Origin: Pseudomonas migulae
GTDB taxonomy: Bacteria; Pseudomonadota; Gammaproteobacteria; Pseudomonadales; Pseudomonadaceae
Direction: 5' to 3'
Length of the DNA stretch: 64,000 bases
Assembly: GCF_024169315.1 (NCBI RefSeq)
Contig: NZ_JALJWR010000001.1
Coordinates: 2,811,501 to 2,875,500, forward strand
Below are positions 36,926 through 48,270 of the stretch, piece after piece (position 1 is the first letter of the stretch; every line of letters starts with the position of its first letter). The notes beneath the pieces are model-generated. The model had not been told where the DNA came from. It ran no database searches and saw only the letters and a list, made by a program, of their open reading frames with translations. A program made the translations under genes and the position numbers.

Positions 36926-37673
36926 GTTTCGGCCCACAGACGCTGCAACCCGGATCACGCTTGACCCGCAGCTCGCGAAAACGCGAACCCAAGGCATCAA
37001 TCAACAACAAGCGCCCCACCAGCGGTTCGCCGAAACCCACCAACAGCTTCATCGCCTCCAGCGCCTGGAGGCTGCCAACCAGCCCAACCAATGGCCCGAC
37101 GACGCCGGCTTCACTGCACGTCAGTTCAGCTTCGCTGCCGTGCCCGTATAAACAGTGGTAGCACGGACTTTCCGGGCGACGCGGATCGAACACCGACAAT
37201 TGCCCTTCGAGGCGAATCGCCGCGCCGCTGACCAAAGGCTTGCCCGCAGCCACGCAGGCGGCGTTGACCGCTTCGCGGGTGGAAAAATTGTCGGAGCAGT
37301 CCAGCACCAGTTCCACGGCGGCAACCGCGGCCGCCAAAGAATCTTCGTCCAGCGCAGTACGATGGGCGACTAACGTGATCTCTGGATTGATTGCGTTCAG
37401 ACGACGGATCGCCGAATCGACCTTGGTCAAGCCAACACTGTCGGTGTCGTGAACGATCTGGCGTTGCAGGTTGGTCAGGTCGACGGTGTCGAAGTCCGCC
37501 AGGTGCAGCTCACCGACGCCAGCAGCGGCGAGATAAAGTGCAACCGGCGAGCCGAGCCCGCCGAGACCGACGATCAACACGCGGCTTTCTTTCAGTCGCA
37601 GCTGACCGTCGATGTCGACGTGCTGCAACAGAATCTGCCGACTGTAACGCAACAATTCCTGATCATTCAGCAC
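36918..37673 (-). CDS. moeB: Molybdopterin-synthase adenylyltransferase MoeB (ThiF/HesA family)
   Basis: 251 residues, GTG start at 37673 overlapping the end of prmC by 7 bases. Adenylate-binding [19 protein letters not shown] (about residues 31-49), the catalytic Arg region [12 protein letters not shown] (about 64-75), CSDNF with an Asp-Asn pair and zinc-binding CYHC (about 170-173) and CSVC (about 245-248) are all present. It activates the C terminus of MoaD for sulfur transfer in molybdopterin synthesis; a similar role with ThiS cannot be excluded. Confidence 0.9.
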   Translation of the reverse strand: MLNDQELLRYSRQILLQHVDIDGQLRLKESRVLIVGLGGLGSPVALYLAAAGVGELHLADFDTVDLTNLQRQIVHDTDSVGLTKVDSAIRRLNAINPEITLVAHRTALDEDSLAAAVAAVELVLDCSDNFSTREAVNAACVAAGKPLVSGAAIRLEGQLSVFDPRRPESPCYHCLYGHGSEAELTCSEAGVVGPLVGLVGSLQALEAMKLLVGFGEPLVGRLLLIDALGSRFRELRVKRDPGCSVCGPKHA

Positions 37674-38497
37674 GGCAGGCGCCCCAGGCTGATCCGTTGA
37701 TGGCCGCCCAGATCGGTGCGGCTGTGGACTTCTTCAAAGCCGCGGGTCTGTAGCAGATCGCGCACGGCTTCGGCTTGATCATAACCGTGTTCGAGCATCA
37801 ACCAGCCGCTCGCGTCCAGGTAATCCGGTGCCTGGGCGACGATCAGGCGCAAGTCGTCGAGCCCGTCGAGACCCGCCACCAGCGCACTGGCCGGCTCGAA
37901 ACGTACATCGCCTTCCACCAGATGCGGATCGGTTGAAGCAATGTAAGGTGGATTACTGATGATCAGCTGGAAACGCTGACCTTCCAGCGCGCTGAACCAG
38001 TGGCTGCTCAGCACGGTGGCGTTGTTAAGGTGCAGGCGCTGACGATTGCGCTCGGCCAGGGCCACGGCTTCGAGCACACGATCCACGGCCGTGACGGTCC
38101 ACGCTGGACGTTCACTGGCCAGGGCGAGGGCGATGGCGCCACTGCCGGTGCCGAGGTCGAGGACCTTGGCGGGTGTGGCCGGCAACAATTCCAGCGCGGC
38201 CTCCACCAGCAATTCGGTGTCCGGACGCGGGATCAGCGTGTGCGGCGCGACTTCCAGATCGAGTTTCCAGAAACCTTGCTGGCCGAGAATATACGCCACC
38301 GGCTCGCCGCTGCGACGGCGTTGCAGGTACTCGGCAAATTTCAGCGCGGCGTCGCTCGGAACAATGCGTTCCGGCCAGGTGTGCAGAAAACTGCGGGACT
38401 TGCCCAGCGCCGCCGCCAGCAGCAATTCGGCATCCAGACGCGCCGTCGGCGAGTCGGGTAAATCAGCAGCGCGCAACAGGCTGGCAATGATCGTCAT
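37667..38497 (-). CDS. prmC: Peptide chain release factor N5-glutamine methyltransferase
   Basis: 276 residues. SAM-binding [16 protein letters not shown] (about residues 114-129) and catalytic SNPPYI (about 182-187). It methylates the Gln of the GGQ motif in RF1/RF2. Its start overlaps the stop of prfA (ATGA), directly coupling the enzyme to its substrate RF1. Confidence 0.95.
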   Translation of the reverse strand: MTIIASLLRAADLPDSPTARLDAELLLAAALGKSRSFLHTWPERIVPSDAALKFAEYLQRRRSGEPVAYILGQQGFWKLDLEVAPHTLIPRPDTELLVEAALELLPATPAKVLDLGTGSGAIALALASERPAWTVTAVDRVLEAVALAERNRQRLHLNNATVLSSHWFSALEGQRFQLIISNPPYIASTDPHLVEGDVRFEPASALVAGLDGLDDLRLIVAQAPDYLDASGWLMLEHGYDQAEAVRDLLQTRGFEEVHSRTDLGGHQRISLGRLPC

Positions 38498-39573
38498 TCG
38501 ATGGCCGCCAGTTGGTCAGCCTGGTATTCGGCCAGCAACGGCTCGATCACCGCATCGACACCGCCCGCGAGAATTTCATCGAGGGAATACAGCGTCAGGT
38601 TGACCCGGTGATCGGTGACCCGGCCCTGGGCGAAGTTGTAAGTGCGAATCCGCTCCGAACGATCCCCGGACCCCACCAGCAATTTACGCTCGCTGGCGAT
38701 GGCGTTGGCGGCGGCGCTGGTCTGCTGATCGTTGAGCTTGGCCGACAGCCAGGACATCGCCCGGGCGCGGTTTTTGTGCTGGGAACGTTCTTCCTGGCAC
38801 TCGACGACGATACCGGACGGCAAGTGCGTAATGCGGATCGCCGAGTCGGTCTTGTTGACGTGCTGACCACCGGCACCGGAAGAACGGTAAGTATCGACCC
38901 GCAAATCCGCCGGGTTGATCTCGATCGCTTCCTGTTCGTCCGGCTCGGGCAACACCGCCACGGTGCATGCCGAGGTGTGGATGCGCCCCTGGGATTCAGT
39001 GGCCGGAACCCGTTGCACGCGGTGCACGCCGGATTCGAATTTCAGCTTGCCGTAAACGTTGTCGCCTTCGACACGAGCGATGACTTCTTTATAGCCGCCG
39101 TGTTCGCCGATGTTCTCCGAGAGGATTTCCACCCGCCAGCCACGACGCTCGGCGTAACGCGAATACATGCGGAACAGGTCGCCGGAGAAAATCGCCGCCT
39201 CGTCACCGCCAGTGCCGGCGCGGATTTCGAGGAACACGTTGCGCCCGTCATTCGGATCCTTGGGCAGCAAAAGCCGTTGCAGGCTGGCTTCGATCTCGAT
39301 CAGTTGCTCCTTGGCTTCGCGAACTTCTTCCACGGCCATTTCGCGCATGTCCGGGTCGCTGTCCTTGAGCAGGGCCTGGGCGCCTTCGAGGTCGCTTTGC
39401 ACCTTGAGCAACTGTTTATAGGTGTCGACGATCGGCTCGACTTCCGCGTATTCCTTGGAATAGGCGCGGAATTTGGTCTGATCGGAAATGACCTCGCCAT
39501 CGCCAAGCAAGGCGGTCAGTTCCTCGAAACGGTCCTGGAGGATGTCCAGCTTATTGAGCAGTGACGCTTTCAT
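38494..39573 (-). CDS. prfA: Peptide chain release factor 1
   Basis: 359 residues. GGQ motif in [17 protein letters not shown] (about residues 224-240) and the stop-codon reading PAT tripeptide in [15 protein letters not shown] (about 181-195), so it recognises UAA and UAG. Start overlaps the hemA stop (ATGA); stop overlaps the prmC start. Confidence 0.96.
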   Translation of the reverse strand: MKASLLNKLDILQDRFEELTALLGDGEVISDQTKFRAYSKEYAEVEPIVDTYKQLLKVQSDLEGAQALLKDSDPDMREMAVEEVREAKEQLIEIEASLQRLLLPKDPNDGRNVFLEIRAGTGGDEAAIFSGDLFRMYSRYAERRGWRVEILSENIGEHGGYKEVIARVEGDNVYGKLKFESGVHRVQRVPATESQGRIHTSACTVAVLPEPDEQEAIEINPADLRVDTYRSSGAGGQHVNKTDSAIRITHLPSGIVVECQEERSQHKNRARAMSWLSAKLNDQQTSAAANAIASERKLLVGSGDRSERIRTYNFAQGRVTDHRVNLTLYSLDEILAGGVDAVIEPLLAEYQADQLAAIE

Positions 39574-40859
39574 TGCGGTTTTTTATCCGAAAAGCTATCC
39601 GATGAGCCCTCACCGAGAGCAAAGAGTTCCTGGGCCATGGCCAGTGCGTCGAGGCGACCTTCGGCAGAGAGCTTTTTCAACTGCACGCTCGGTGCGTGCA
39701 AGAGTTTGTTGGTCAGGCCACGCGCCAATTGCACCAGCACGTCTTCGGCGCTGCTGCCGTTGGCGAGCATCCGCTGGGCCTTCTGCAATTCTTCGTCACG
39801 CATGCGCTCGCTTTGTTGGCGATAAGCCTTGAGCACATCCACCGCCGCCAGTTCGCGCAGGCGGACCATGAAATCTTCGGCGCCCACCGACACCATTTCT
39901 TCCGCCGCTTGCGCAGCGCCCTGACGGCTCTTGAGGTTTTCGGCGACCACTTCGTGGAGATCGTCGACGCTGTAGAGGTAAACGTCGTCCAACTCGCCGA
40001 CTTCAGGTTCGATATCGCGCGGTACGGCGATGTCCACCATGAAGATCGGTTTGTGTTTGCGCAGCTTCAAGGCGCTTTCAACGGCGCCCTTGCCGAGGAT
40101 CGGCAACTGGCTGGCGGTGGAACTGATGACGATGTCGCTGCGCACCAGTTCGGCCGGGATGTCCGAGAGTAAAACGGCATGAGCGCCAAACTGCTCGGCC
40201 AGAATGCTTGCGCGCTCCAGGGTGCGGTTGGCGACGACGATGCGTTTTACCCCGAGCTCATGCAAATGACGGGCGACCAGGGTGATGGTCTCGCCAGCGC
40301 CGATCAGCAAGGCCTGGCTGCGTTGCAAGTCACTGAAAATCTGTTTCGCCAGGCTGACCGCGGCAAACGCCACGGACACCGGGTTTTCGCCGATGGCCGT
40401 GTCGGTGCGCACTTGCTTGGCCGCATTGAACGTCGCCTGGAACAGACGCCCGAGCAGCGGACCGATGGTGCCAGCCTCGCGGGCCACGGCGTAGCAGGAT
40501 TTCATCTGGCCGAGAATCTGCGGTTCGCCCAACACCAGCGAATCGAGCCCGGAGGCAACCCGCATCATGTGACGAACTGCCGCATCATCTTCGTGCACAT
40601 AAGCGCTCGCGCGCAGCTCTTCGAGGCTCAAATGGTGATAATCGGCCAGCCAGCGCAGCACAACGTCAGCCGAAAGGTGATCCTGTTCTATATAGAGTTC
40701 ACTGCGATTGCAGGTGGAGAGGATCGCAGCTTCGCGGCTGTCGGTGAGTCGGCAGAGCTGCTGCAGGGCCTCAACCAGCTGCTCAGGGGTAAAGGCCACG
40801 CGCTCGCGGACGTCTACTGAAGCAGTCTTGTGGTTAATACCGAGTGCAAGGAAGGCCAT
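39570..40859 (-). CDS. hemA: Glutamyl-tRNA reductase
   Basis: 429 residues. Catalytic Cys50 in [12 protein letters not shown], His99 region [22 protein letters not shown] (about 96-117), NADPH-binding [16 protein letters not shown] (about 184-199). It performs the first committed step of C5-pathway tetrapyrrole synthesis. First gene of the five-gene overlapping operon and divergent from the TPR lipoprotein gene. Confidence 0.96.
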   Translation of the reverse strand: MAFLALGINHKTASVDVRERVAFTPEQLVEALQQLCRLTDSREAAILSTCNRSELYIEQDHLSADVVLRWLADYHHLSLEELRASAYVHEDDAAVRHMMRVASGLDSLVLGEPQILGQMKSCYAVAREAGTIGPLLGRLFQATFNAAKQVRTDTAIGENPVSVAFAAVSLAKQIFSDLQRSQALLIGAGETITLVARHLHELGVKRIVVANRTLERASILAEQFGAHAVLLSDIPAELVRSDIVISSTASQLPILGKGAVESALKLRKHKPIFMVDIAVPRDIEPEVGELDDVYLYSVDDLHEVVAENLKSRQGAAQAAEEMVSVGAEDFMVRLRELAAVDVLKAYRQQSERMRDEELQKAQRMLANGSSAEDVLVQLARGLTNKLLHAPSVQLKKLSAEGRLDALAMAQELFALGEGSSDSFSDKKPQ

Positions 40860-41195
40860 TCAAAGTCGCTGGTGGTGACGTGAAGCCGGCAATTGTCCTA
40901 CTTCGACAGAGCCAGAACAACTACTCGATATCTATTGGCCCGGTAGACGACACTCGACATTGCGAGCGGTTCTCGTTTACACGAGGCGTACACCGGCCCC
41001 TGTGGGAGCTGGCTTGCCAGCGATGGACTGACAAACACCGCTGACGCCCTGTAAAAACCCGTCATCGTTAACGACCATCGCGGGCAAGCCAGCTCCCACA
41101 GGACACGGCGCGGAGGGAAAATGCCCGGCCGGTTATGTTTGGCCGAAGGCTTGTGTCATGATGATCCGACCGCAGGTTAGTCGTCCTCTTCCTAT
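40860..41195. other. 336-base divergent region between hemA and the TPR lipoprotein gene
   Basis: Contains a REP pair (41001-41100) and no open frame worth calling. Promoters for both genes must be here. The stretch 41101-41195 before the TPR gene has no clear -10/-35 pair that I would name. Confidence 0.5.
41001..41100. repeat. REP pair (REPIN), TGTGGGAGCTGGCTTG type
   Basis: Inverted copies at 41001-41024 and 41075-41100, with a TGGCTTGCCAGC inner palindrome in the left copy. Confidence 0.88.
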
Positions 41196-42920
41196 ATGAA
41201 TAGATCTTCCGCGTTGCTCCTCGCTTTTGTCTTCCTCAGCGGCTGCCAGGTCATGGCACCCGTTTCACCGGACGGTACGCCGCCGGTCGAAGACAGCACT
41301 CCGGCCCCTGAAAAGCCCAAGGTTTACAGCTCATTCAGTGAAGAAACCGTCTTCAGTCTGTTGAGCGCCGAACTGGCTGGCCAACGCAATCGTTTCGACA
41401 TTGCGCTGGACAACTACGTGACCCAGGCCATCAATACCCAGGATCCGGGCATCTCCGAGCGGGCGTTTCGCATCGCCGAGTACCTGGGCGCCGACCAGGC
41501 TGCCCTGGACACCGCGCTGATCTGGGCAAAAAACGCCCCGGACGACCTCGAGGCGCAACGGGCCGCCGCCGTGCAACTGGCGCGCGCCGGGCGCTATGAC
41601 GACTCCATGGTCTATATGGAGAAAGTCCTGCAAGGCAAGGGCGACACGCATTTCGACTTCCTTGCCCTCTCCGCCGCCGATACCGATCAGGAAACCCGTA
41701 ACGGGTTGATGAAAAGTTTTGACCGTTTGCTGCAGCGCCACCCACACAACACCCAGCTGACGTTCGGCAAGGCGTTGTTGATGCAACAGGACGGCGACAG
41801 CAAAGGCGCACTGGCCTTGCTGGAAGACAATCCGCCGGACGAAGGTGAGATCGCCCCGATCCTGCTGCGCGCACGCTTGCTGCAAACCCTTGATCGCGGC
41901 GACGAAGCGTTGCCGTTGCTGCAAAAAAGCATCAAGAAATACCCGGACGACAAACGCCTGCGCCTGACCTACGCGCGCATGCTGGTCGAACAGGACCGCA
42001 TGGACGACGCCAAAGCCGAGTTCTCGAGCCTGGTTCAGCAGTACCCGGAAGACGACGAACTGCGATATTCCCTGGCACTGGTGTGCCTGGAAGCCAAGGC
42101 CTGGGACGAGGCCAAGGGTTACCTCGAAGACTTGATCGCCCGGGAAAGCCATGTCGACTCGGCCCATCTGAACCTCGGCCGTATCGCTGAAGAGCGCAAC
42201 GATCCCCAGGGTGCACTGATCGAATACGCCCAGGTCGGCCCGGGCAACGACTACCTGCCCGCGCAATTGCGTCAGGCCGATATCCTGATGAACAACGGCA
42301 AGACCGCCGAAGCGCAAAGCCGTCTGGCGAGCGAGCGCGACGAGCAGCCCGATTACGCGATTCAGTTGTATCTGATCGAAGCCGAAACGCTGTCCGCCAA
42401 CAAACAACCGGAAAAGGCCTGGAATGTGTTGCACAAGGCCTTGCAGCAATACCCGGACGATCTGAATCTGCTGTACACCCGCGCCATGCAGGCGGAAAAA
42501 CGCAATGACCTGGCGCAGATGGAAAAAGACCTGCGCCTGATCATCAAGCGCGACCCGGACAACGCGATGGCGCTGAACGCCCTCGGCTACACCCTGTCCG
42601 ACCGCACGACGCGTTACGCGGAAGCCAAGGCCCTGATCGAACAGGCGCACCAGATCACCCCGGAAGATCCGGCGGTACTCGACAGCCTCGGCTGGGTGAA
42701 TTTCCGCCTGGGCAATCTTGATGAAGCCGAGCGGTATTTGCGCCAGGCACTCGATCGCTTCCCCGATCAGGAAGTCGCGGCGCACCTGGGCGAAGTCCTG
42801 TGGGCCAATGGCAAGCAACGGGAAGCCAAACAAATCTGGGGCAAGTTCCTCAAGGCACAACCCGACAGCCCAATCCTGCGCGGCACCATCAAGCGCCTGA
42901 CCGGATCAGAGACTCTTTAA
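41196..42920 (+). CDS. Tetratricopeptide-repeat lipoprotein
   Basis: 574 residues. Lipoprotein signal with FVFLSGC, lipid Cys near residue 17, then a Pro-rich linker and about a dozen TPR units (for example [21 protein letters not shown] and [20 protein letters not shown], written here as blocks of 20-21 residues at about 455-475 and 490-510). It is probably an envelope scaffold for protein interactions; no enzymatic motif is seen. It lies 4 bases upstream of lolB, which argues for a role in outer-membrane assembly. From memory PA4667 holds the same place. Confidence 0.87.
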   Translation: MNRSSALLLAFVFLSGCQVMAPVSPDGTPPVEDSTPAPEKPKVYSSFSEETVFSLLSAELAGQRNRFDIALDNYVTQAINTQDPGISERAFRIAEYLGADQAALDTALIWAKNAPDDLEAQRAAAVQLARAGRYDDSMVYMEKVLQGKGDTHFDFLALSAADTDQETRNGLMKSFDRLLQRHPHNTQLTFGKALLMQQDGDSKGALALLEDNPPDEGEIAPILLRARLLQTLDRGDEALPLLQKSIKKYPDDKRLRLTYARMLVEQDRMDDAKAEFSSLVQQYPEDDELRYSLALVCLEAKAWDEAKGYLEDLIARESHVDSAHLNLGRIAEERNDPQGALIEYAQVGPGNDYLPAQLRQADILMNNGKTAEAQSRLASERDEQPDYAIQLYLIEAETLSANKQPEKAWNVLHKALQQYPDDLNLLYTRAMQAEKRNDLAQMEKDLRLIIKRDPDNAMALNALGYTLSDRTTRYAEAKALIEQAHQITPEDPAVLDSLGWVNFRLGNLDEAERYLRQALDRFPDQEVAAHLGEVLWANGKQREAKQIWGKFLKAQPDSPILRGTIKRLTGSETL

Positions 42921-42924
42921 AATC

Positions 42925-43542
42925 ATGTTTTTGCGCCACTTCATCGTTTTCAGTTTTATCGCCCTGCTCGCCGGCTGCGCGGGCTTCGGTGCCCGCGAAT
43001 CGGTTCAGGGTCAAGGCGACGCCGGTCTATGGCGTGCGCACAAAGAGCAACTGACCAGCCTCGATGGCTGGCAGATCAACGGCAAGATCGGCATCCGCGC
43101 GCCAAAAGACTCGGGCAGCGGCACGCTGTTCTGGCTGCAGCGCCAGTCCTATTACGACATCCGCCTTTCGGGCCCTCTGGGTCGCGGCGCCGCACGCCTG
43201 ACCGGACACCCCGGAAAGGTTTCGCTGGAAGTCGCCAATCAGGGGCGTTACGAAGCGCCGACACCGGAAGTGCTGCTTGAAGAACAGCTCGGGTGGAAGC
43301 TGCCCGTATCGCATCTGGCCTGGTGGGTCCGCGGACTCCCGGCGCCGGACAGCAAAAGTCGCCTGACACTGGATGCCGACAGCCGCCTGGCCAATCTGGA
43401 TCAGGATGGCTGGCAAGTCGAATACCTGAGTTATGCCGAGCAAAACGGCTTCTGGCTGCCCGAGCGGATCAAACTGCATGGCACCGACCTTGATGTCACG
43501 CTGGTGATCAAGGAATGGCAACCTCGCAAACTGGGGCAATGA
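42925..43542 (+). CDS. lolB: Outer-membrane lipoprotein receptor LolB
   Basis: 205 residues. Lipobox FIALLAGC with the lipidated Cys near residue 18, then the LolB fold: [38 protein letters not shown] and [11 protein letters not shown] blocks. It accepts lipoproteins from LolA and places them in the outer membrane. Only 4 bases after the TPR lipoprotein gene and overlapping or abutting ispE, so it is part of a three-gene unit. Confidence 0.93.
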   Translation: MFLRHFIVFSFIALLAGCAGFGARESVQGQGDAGLWRAHKEQLTSLDGWQINGKIGIRAPKDSGSGTLFWLQRQSYYDIRLSGPLGRGAARLTGHPGKVSLEVANQGRYEAPTPEVLLEEQLGWKLPVSHLAWWVRGLPAPDSKSRLTLDADSRLANLDQDGWQVEYLSYAEQNGFWLPERIKLHGTDLDVTLVIKEWQPRKLGQ

Positions 43543-43544
43543 AC

Positions 43545-44396
43545 ATGACCGCCCCACGCTTGACGCTGCCCTCCCCTGCCAAACTCAATCTGATGCTGCA
43601 CATCCTCGGTCGCCGTGAAGACGGTTACCACGAGTTGCAGACTATTTTTCAGTTTCTCGACTACGGCGATGAAATCACTTTCGCTGTGCGCGACGACGGC
43701 GTGATCCAGCTGCACACCGAATTCGACGGCGTTCCCCACGACAGCAATCTGATTGTTCGTGCGGCAAAAAAACTTCAGGAGCAATCCGGTTGTTCGCTCG
43801 GGATCGACATCTGGATCGAAAAAATTCTACCCATGGGCGGTGGTATCGGTGGCGGCAGTTCAAATGCCGCGACGACTTTGCTCGGTCTGAATCATCTCTG
43901 GCAGCTGGGCTGGAATGAGGATCGGCTGGCCGCACTGGGCCTGACGCTGGGCGCCGACGTCCCGGTTTTCGTGCGTGGACACGCGGCTTTTGCCGAGGGC
44001 GTGGGAGAGAAACTCACCCCTGTAGACCCCGAAGAACCGTGGTATCTCGTGCTTGTGCCGCAAGTCTCTGTAAGTACAGCAGAAATTTTTTCAGATCCGT
44101 TGTTGACACGTAACTCTTCTCCCATTAAAGTGCGCCCCGTTCCCAAGGGAAACAGTCGAAATGACTGCTTAGCGGTGGTAGCAAGGCGTTATCCAGATGT
44201 ACGTAACGCATTGAATTTGTTAGGTAAATTTACCGAAGCAAAACTCACCGGAACTGGAAGTTGTGTGTTTGGGGGCTTCCCAAGCAAAGCTGAAGCTGAT
44301 AAAGTCTCGGCCCTTCTTACAGAGACCCTTACAGGGTTTGTAGCAAAAGGAAGCAACGTTTCGATGTTGCATCGCAAGCTGCAAAGTCTGCTCTAA
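43545..44396 (+). CDS. ispE: 4-diphosphocytidyl-2-C-methyl-D-erythritol kinase
   Basis: 283 residues, GHMP kinase. [24 protein letters not shown] (about residues 6-29, in two blocks) and the ATP loop [20 protein letters not shown] (about 92-111), plus a C-terminal [10 protein letters not shown]. It phosphorylates CDP-methylerythritol in the MEP isoprenoid pathway. Two starts are close: 43539 overlaps the lolB stop, but 43545 has GGGG at better distance and is preferred. From about 44080 the gene becomes notably AT-richer than its 5' part. Confidence 0.93.
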   Translation: MTAPRLTLPSPAKLNLMLHILGRREDGYHELQTIFQFLDYGDEITFAVRDDGVIQLHTEFDGVPHDSNLIVRAAKKLQEQSGCSLGIDIWIEKILPMGGGIGGGSSNAATTLLGLNHLWQLGWNEDRLAALGLTLGADVPVFVRGHAAFAEGVGEKLTPVDPEEPWYLVLVPQVSVSTAEIFSDPLLTRNSSPIKVRPVPKGNSRNDCLAVVARRYPDVRNALNLLGKFTEAKLTGTGSCVFGGFPSKAEADKVSALLTETLTGFVAKGSNVSMLHRKLQSLL

Positions 44397-44433
44397 AAGG
44401 AATCGAGTACTGGGTACTCGTTGCAACAGATAC

Positions 44434-44508
44434 AGGGGCGTCGCCAAGCGGTAAGGCAGCAGGTTTTGATCCTGCCATGCGTTGGTTCGAATCCAGCCGC
44501 CCCTGCCA
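44434..44508 (+). tRNA. tRNA-Gln (anticodon TTG)
   Basis: Folds as a cloverleaf: acceptor AGGGGCG pairs with CGCCCCT, the anticodon loop is TTTTGAT with anticodon TTG, the T arm holds GGTTCGAATCC, and CCA is encoded (44506-44508). It lies between ispE and prs, the usual Pseudomonas arrangement. Confidence 0.96.
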
Positions 44509-44554
44509 TTTTCCTATACTCATCCAGGTTACCCTCAGCCTCTAGGTACTGCGC

Positions 44555-45496
44555 GTGTCCAAGATGATGGTCTTTACGGGGAACGCTAACCCCGATCTGG
44601 CTCGACGTGTCGTACGTCAGCTGCATATCCCTCTCGGTGACATCTCTGTCGGTAAGTTCTCCGACGGCGAAATTACAGCCGAGATCAATGAAAACGTCCG
44701 CGGTAAAGACGTCTTCATTATTCAGCCGACTTGCGCTCCGACCAACGATAACCTGATGGAACTGGTAGTGATGGCTGATGCCTTCCGCCGCTCCTCGGCT
44801 ACTCGTATTACTGCTGTTATTCCTTACTTTGGTTATGCCCGTCAGGATCGCCGTCCGCGTTCCGCACGTGTGGCTATCAGCGCGAAAGTCGTTGCTGACA
44901 TGCTTACCGTAGTCGGCATCGACCGTGTTCTCACGGTTGATCTGCATGCTGACCAGATTCAGGGTTTCTTCGATATTCCGGTAGATAACATCTACGGCTC
45001 CCCGGTATTGGTGGATGACATTGAAGATCAGCGCTTCGAAAACCTGATGATCGTGTCCCCGGACATTGGTGGCGTCGTGCGTGCACGTGCTGTTGCCAAA
45101 TCCCTGGGCGTGGATCTCGGGATCATCGACAAACGCCGTGAGAAAGCCAATCACTCTGAAGTGATGCATATCATCGGTGATGTCGAAGGGCGTACCTGTA
45201 TTCTGGTCGATGACATGGTCGATACCGCCGGCACTCTGTGCCACGCGGCCAAGGCCTTGAAAGAGCATGGCGCTGCCAAGGTTTTCGCCTACTGCACACA
45301 CCCTGTGCTGTCCGGTCGGGCGATCGAAAACATTGAAAATTCCATGCTGGACGAACTGGTGGTGACTAACACCATCCCGTTGTCCGCTGCTGCTCAAGCC
45401 TGCTCGCGTATCCGTCAACTGGATATCGCGCCGGTTGTTGCCGAAGCGGTCCGCCGCATCAGCAATGAAGAATCGATCAGCGCGATGTTCCGCTAA
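44555..45496 (+). CDS. prs: Ribose-phosphate pyrophosphokinase
   Basis: 313 residues with a GTG start at 44555, giving the well-known N terminus [22 protein letters not shown] synthase signatures are [17 protein letters not shown] (about residues 128-144) and [12 protein letters not shown] (about 216-227). It makes PRPP for nucleotide, His and Trp synthesis. Probably cotranscribed with the tRNA-Gln gene; a strong terminator follows at 45535-45572. Confidence 0.96.
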   Translation: MSKMMVFTGNANPDLARRVVRQLHIPLGDISVGKFSDGEITAEINENVRGKDVFIIQPTCAPTNDNLMELVVMADAFRRSSATRITAVIPYFGYARQDRRPRSARVAISAKVVADMLTVVGIDRVLTVDLHADQIQGFFDIPVDNIYGSPVLVDDIEDQRFENLMIVSPDIGGVVRARAVAKSLGVDLGIIDKRREKANHSEVMHIIGDVEGRTCILVDDMVDTAGTLCHAAKALKEHGAAKVFAYCTHPVLSGRAIENIENSMLDELVVTNTIPLSAAAQACSRIRQLDIAPVVAEAVRRISNEESISAMFR

Positions 45497-45534
45497 GGGC
45501 CCTGCCCTTCTCGAACATCTCGTTGACGAAAAGC

Positions 45535-45572
45535 GCCCCGCCCCGGCATTCCTGTCGGGGCGGGGCTTTTTT
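45535..45572 (+). terminator. Intrinsic terminator of prs
   Basis: Arms 45535-45545 and 45556-45566 (GCCCCGCCCCG / CGGGGCGGGGC), 10-base loop, followed by T6. Confidence 0.93.
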
Positions 45573-45637
45573 GCCCATATCGCCTTTAGCGCTGGTCGCA
45601 ACCGCTGGGGCGAATGTGGTTATTTTGGAGATACAAC

Positions 45638-46240
45638 ATGAACGATTTTACTCTGAATGCTGAAGTGCGTTCCGACCTGGGGAAAGGTGCGAGCCGCCGC
45701 CTGCGTCGTCTCGCAAGCCTGGTACCAGCTGTAGTTTACGGTGGCGAAAAAGCCCCTGAATCCATCAGCATGCTGGCTAAAGAAGTTGCCAAACTGCTCG
45801 AAAACGAAGCGGCTTACAGCCACATCATCGAGCTGAACGTTGGCGGCACCAAGCAAAACGTAATCATCAAGGCTCTGCAGCGTCACCCGGCCAAAGGCCA
45901 CGTGATGCACGCTGACTTCGTACGCGTTGTAGCTGGCCAGAAACTGACCGCTATCGTGCCTGTACACTTTGTTGGTGAAGAAGCTCCGATCAAGAAAGGC
46001 GGCGAAGTTTCGCACGTTGTAGCCGAGATCGAAGTTAGCTGCCTGCCAAAAGACCTGCCTGAATTCATCGAAGTCGACCTGGCTAACGCCGAAATCGGCT
46101 CGATCATTCACCTGTCCGACCTCAAAGCCCCTAAAGGCGTTGAGTTTGTTGCTCTGGCACACGGCGATGACAAGGCTGTTGCCAACGTCCACGCTCCACG
46201 TGTTGCTCCAGAAGCTACTGAAGAAGGCGCAGCAGAGTAA
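45638..46240 (+). CDS. rplY: Ribosomal protein bL25 (CTC form)
   Basis: 200 residues: N-terminal L25 domain ([20 protein letters not shown], about 4-23) binding 5S rRNA and the C-terminal TL5 domain (about 100-190) ending in an acidic tail. ATG 45638 is preceded by TTGGAG; a frame-extended start at 45614 lacks support. The codon usage is that of a highly expressed gene. Confidence 0.95.
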   Translation: MNDFTLNAEVRSDLGKGASRRLRRLASLVPAVVYGGEKAPESISMLAKEVAKLLENEAAYSHIIELNVGGTKQNVIIKALQRHPAKGHVMHADFVRVVAGQKLTAIVPVHFVGEEAPIKKGGEVSHVVAEIEVSCLPKDLPEFIEVDLANAEIGSIIHLSDLKAPKGVEFVALAHGDDKAVANVHAPRVAPEATEEGAAE

Positions 46241-46410
46241 TTCACTCTGTGATGCCGGAGTGACCCGGTAACATCGCGGACTGGAACGTAGCGAGAAAGC
46301 GGGCGAGAACGCGGAGTTTACATAATGGTAAATGAGCACTTGTCGTCCACTTTCGCCGCACACCCAGATTGCGGCGATGTTATCCACCACTCCAAGGAAG
46401 GGCCCCTATC

Positions 46411-46995
46411 GTGACTGCCATTAAACTGATCGTTGGCCTGGGAAATCCAGGCGCTGAATACGAACAGACCCGGCATAACGCAGGGGCCCTTTTTGTTGAG
46501 CGCATCGCGAACGCACAAGGCGTAAACCTTGTGGCGGATCGCAAATATTTCGGCCTGACCGGGCGCTATTCGCATCAGGGTCAGGATGTTCGTCTGCTGA
46601 TTCCCACCACGTACATGAACCGCAGCGGCCAGGCCGTGGCGGCACTTGCCGGTTTCTTCCGCATCAAGCCTGAAGAAATACTCGTGGCGCATGACGAACT
46701 CGACCTGCCTCCGGGCGTTGCCAAACTCAAACAGGGCGGCGGCCATGGTGGTCACAACGGGTTGCGCGACATCATCGCACAACTGGGCAATCAGAATACC
46801 TTCTACCGCTTGCGGCTTGGCATTGGCCACCCGGGCGTAGCCAGTATGGTTTCAAATTTCGTCCTGGGTCGTGCGCCACGCGCCGAACAGGAAAAACTCG
46901 ATGCCAGCATCGACTTTGCCCTCGGCGTGCTGCCGGATATCCTCGCCGGGGAATGGAACCGCGCGATGAAAAACCTGCACAGCCAGAAGGCCTGA
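46411..46995 (+). CDS. pth: Peptidyl-tRNA hydrolase
   Basis: 194 residues from GTG 46411, with AAGGAAGGG upstream. [22 protein letters not shown] (about residues 4-25, catalytic His about 22), MNRSG (about 69-73) and [13 protein letters not shown] (about 111-123) are diagnostic. It recycles peptidyl-tRNA dropped from ribosomes. Between rplY and ychF, as in most Pseudomonas. Confidence 0.94.
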   Translation: MTAIKLIVGLGNPGAEYEQTRHNAGALFVERIANAQGVNLVADRKYFGLTGRYSHQGQDVRLLIPTTYMNRSGQAVAALAGFFRIKPEEILVAHDELDLPPGVAKLKQGGGHGGHNGLRDIIAQLGNQNTFYRLRLGIGHPGVASMVSNFVLGRAPRAEQEKLDASIDFALGVLPDILAGEWNRAMKNLHSQKA

Positions 46996-47017
46996 CTCTT
47001 ATCCGAGGGGAAACACC

Positions 47018-48118
47018 ATGGGATTCAATTGCGGCATCGTCGGCCTGCCTAACGTCGGCAAGTCCACCCTGTTCAACGCCCTGACCAAATCCGGGATCGC
47101 GGCCGAGAACTTCCCCTTCTGCACTATCGAGCCGAACACCGGTATCGTGCCGATGCCGGATCCACGTCTGGAAGCCCTGGCGGCCATCGTCAATCCAAAG
47201 CGCATCCTGCCGACCACCATGGAATTCGTCGACATCGCGGGCCTCGTCGCCGGCGCCTCGAAAGGTGAAGGCCTGGGCAACAAGTTCCTCGCCAACATCC
47301 GTGAAACCGATGCGATCGCCCACGTGGTCCGCTGCTTCGAAGACGAGAACGTGATTCACGTCTCCAACAGCGTCGACCCGAAACGCGACATCGAAATCAT
47401 CGACCTGGAACTGATCTTCGCCGACCTCGACAGCTGCGAAAAGCAACTGCAGAAAGTCGCCCGCAACGCCAAGGGTGGTGACAAGGACGCTGTTGTCCAG
47501 AAGGGTCTGTTGGAGCAGTTGATCGCTCACTTCACTCTCGGCAAGCCAGCGCGTACCCTGATGAAGAACATGGGTGCCGACGACAAGGCGGTGATCCGTG
47601 GCTTCCACCTGCTGACCACCAAGCCGGTCATGTACATCGCCAACGTCGCTGAAGACGGTTTCGAGAACAACCCGCTGCTGGACATCGTCAAAGCCATCGC
47701 CGAAGAAGAAGGCGCCATGGTGGTTCCGGTCTGCAACAAGATCGAAGCCGAAATCGCCGAACTGGAAGACGGCGAAGAAAAAGACATGTTCCTCGAAGCC
47801 CTGGGCCTCGAAGAGCCTGGCTTGAACCGAGTGATCCGCGCCGGCTACGAAATGCTGCACCTGCAGACCTACTTCACCGCCGGTGTCGAAGAAGTCCGCG
47901 CCTGGACCGTCCGCGTCGGTGCCACCGCACCACAAGCCGCTGGCGTGATCCACACCGACTTCGAAAAAGGCTTCATCCGCGCCGAAGTCATCGCCTACGA
48001 CGACTTCATCCAGTACAAGGGCGAAGCCGGCACCAAAGAAGCCGGTAAATGGCGTCTGGAAGGCAAGGACTACATCGTGAAAGACGGCGACGTGATGCAC
48101 TTCCGTTTCAACGTGTAA
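47018..48118 (+). CDS. ychF: Redox-regulated ATPase YchF
   Basis: 366 residues, OBG-like GTPase-fold ATPase. G1 loop [12 protein letters not shown] (residues 8-19), [17 protein letters not shown] (about 70-86), and a C-terminal TGS/ubiquitin-like domain ending [11 protein letters not shown]. It binds ATP rather than GTP and is tied to ribosome function and oxidative stress. 22 bases after pth, followed by a terminator. Confidence 0.95.
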   Translation: MGFNCGIVGLPNVGKSTLFNALTKSGIAAENFPFCTIEPNTGIVPMPDPRLEALAAIVNPKRILPTTMEFVDIAGLVAGASKGEGLGNKFLANIRETDAIAHVVRCFEDENVIHVSNSVDPKRDIEIIDLELIFADLDSCEKQLQKVARNAKGGDKDAVVQKGLLEQLIAHFTLGKPARTLMKNMGADDKAVIRGFHLLTTKPVMYIANVAEDGFENNPLLDIVKAIAEEEGAMVVPVCNKIEAEIAELEDGEEKDMFLEALGLEEPGLNRVIRAGYEMLHLQTYFTAGVEEVRAWTVRVGATAPQAAGVIHTDFEKGFIRAEVIAYDDFIQYKGEAGTKEAGKWRLEGKDYIVKDGDVMHFRFNV

Positions 48119-48133
48119 AAGCTATCACCCAAG

Positions 48134-48163
48134 AAAAAGCCGCGTTTGATACGCGGCTTTTTT
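48134..48163 (+). terminator. Intrinsic terminator of ychF
   Basis: Arms AAAAAGCCGCGT / ACGCGGCTTTTT around 48134-48162, short loop, followed by T. Confidence 0.9.
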
Positions 48164-48184
48164 GTGCCTGATACCTCCGTATCC

Positions 48185-48259
48185 TGTAGGAGCGAGGCTT
48201 GCCCGCGAAGCTTTTAGCGTCCGTGATGACGCCTTCGCGGGCAAGCCTCGCTCCTACAG
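48185..48259. repeat. REP pair (REPIN), TGTAGGAGCGAGGCTTG type
   Basis: Inverted copies at 48185-48210 and 48232-48259 between converging ychF and the fsr-like gene. Confidence 0.9.
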
Positions 48260-48270
48260 GGGAACCGTGC

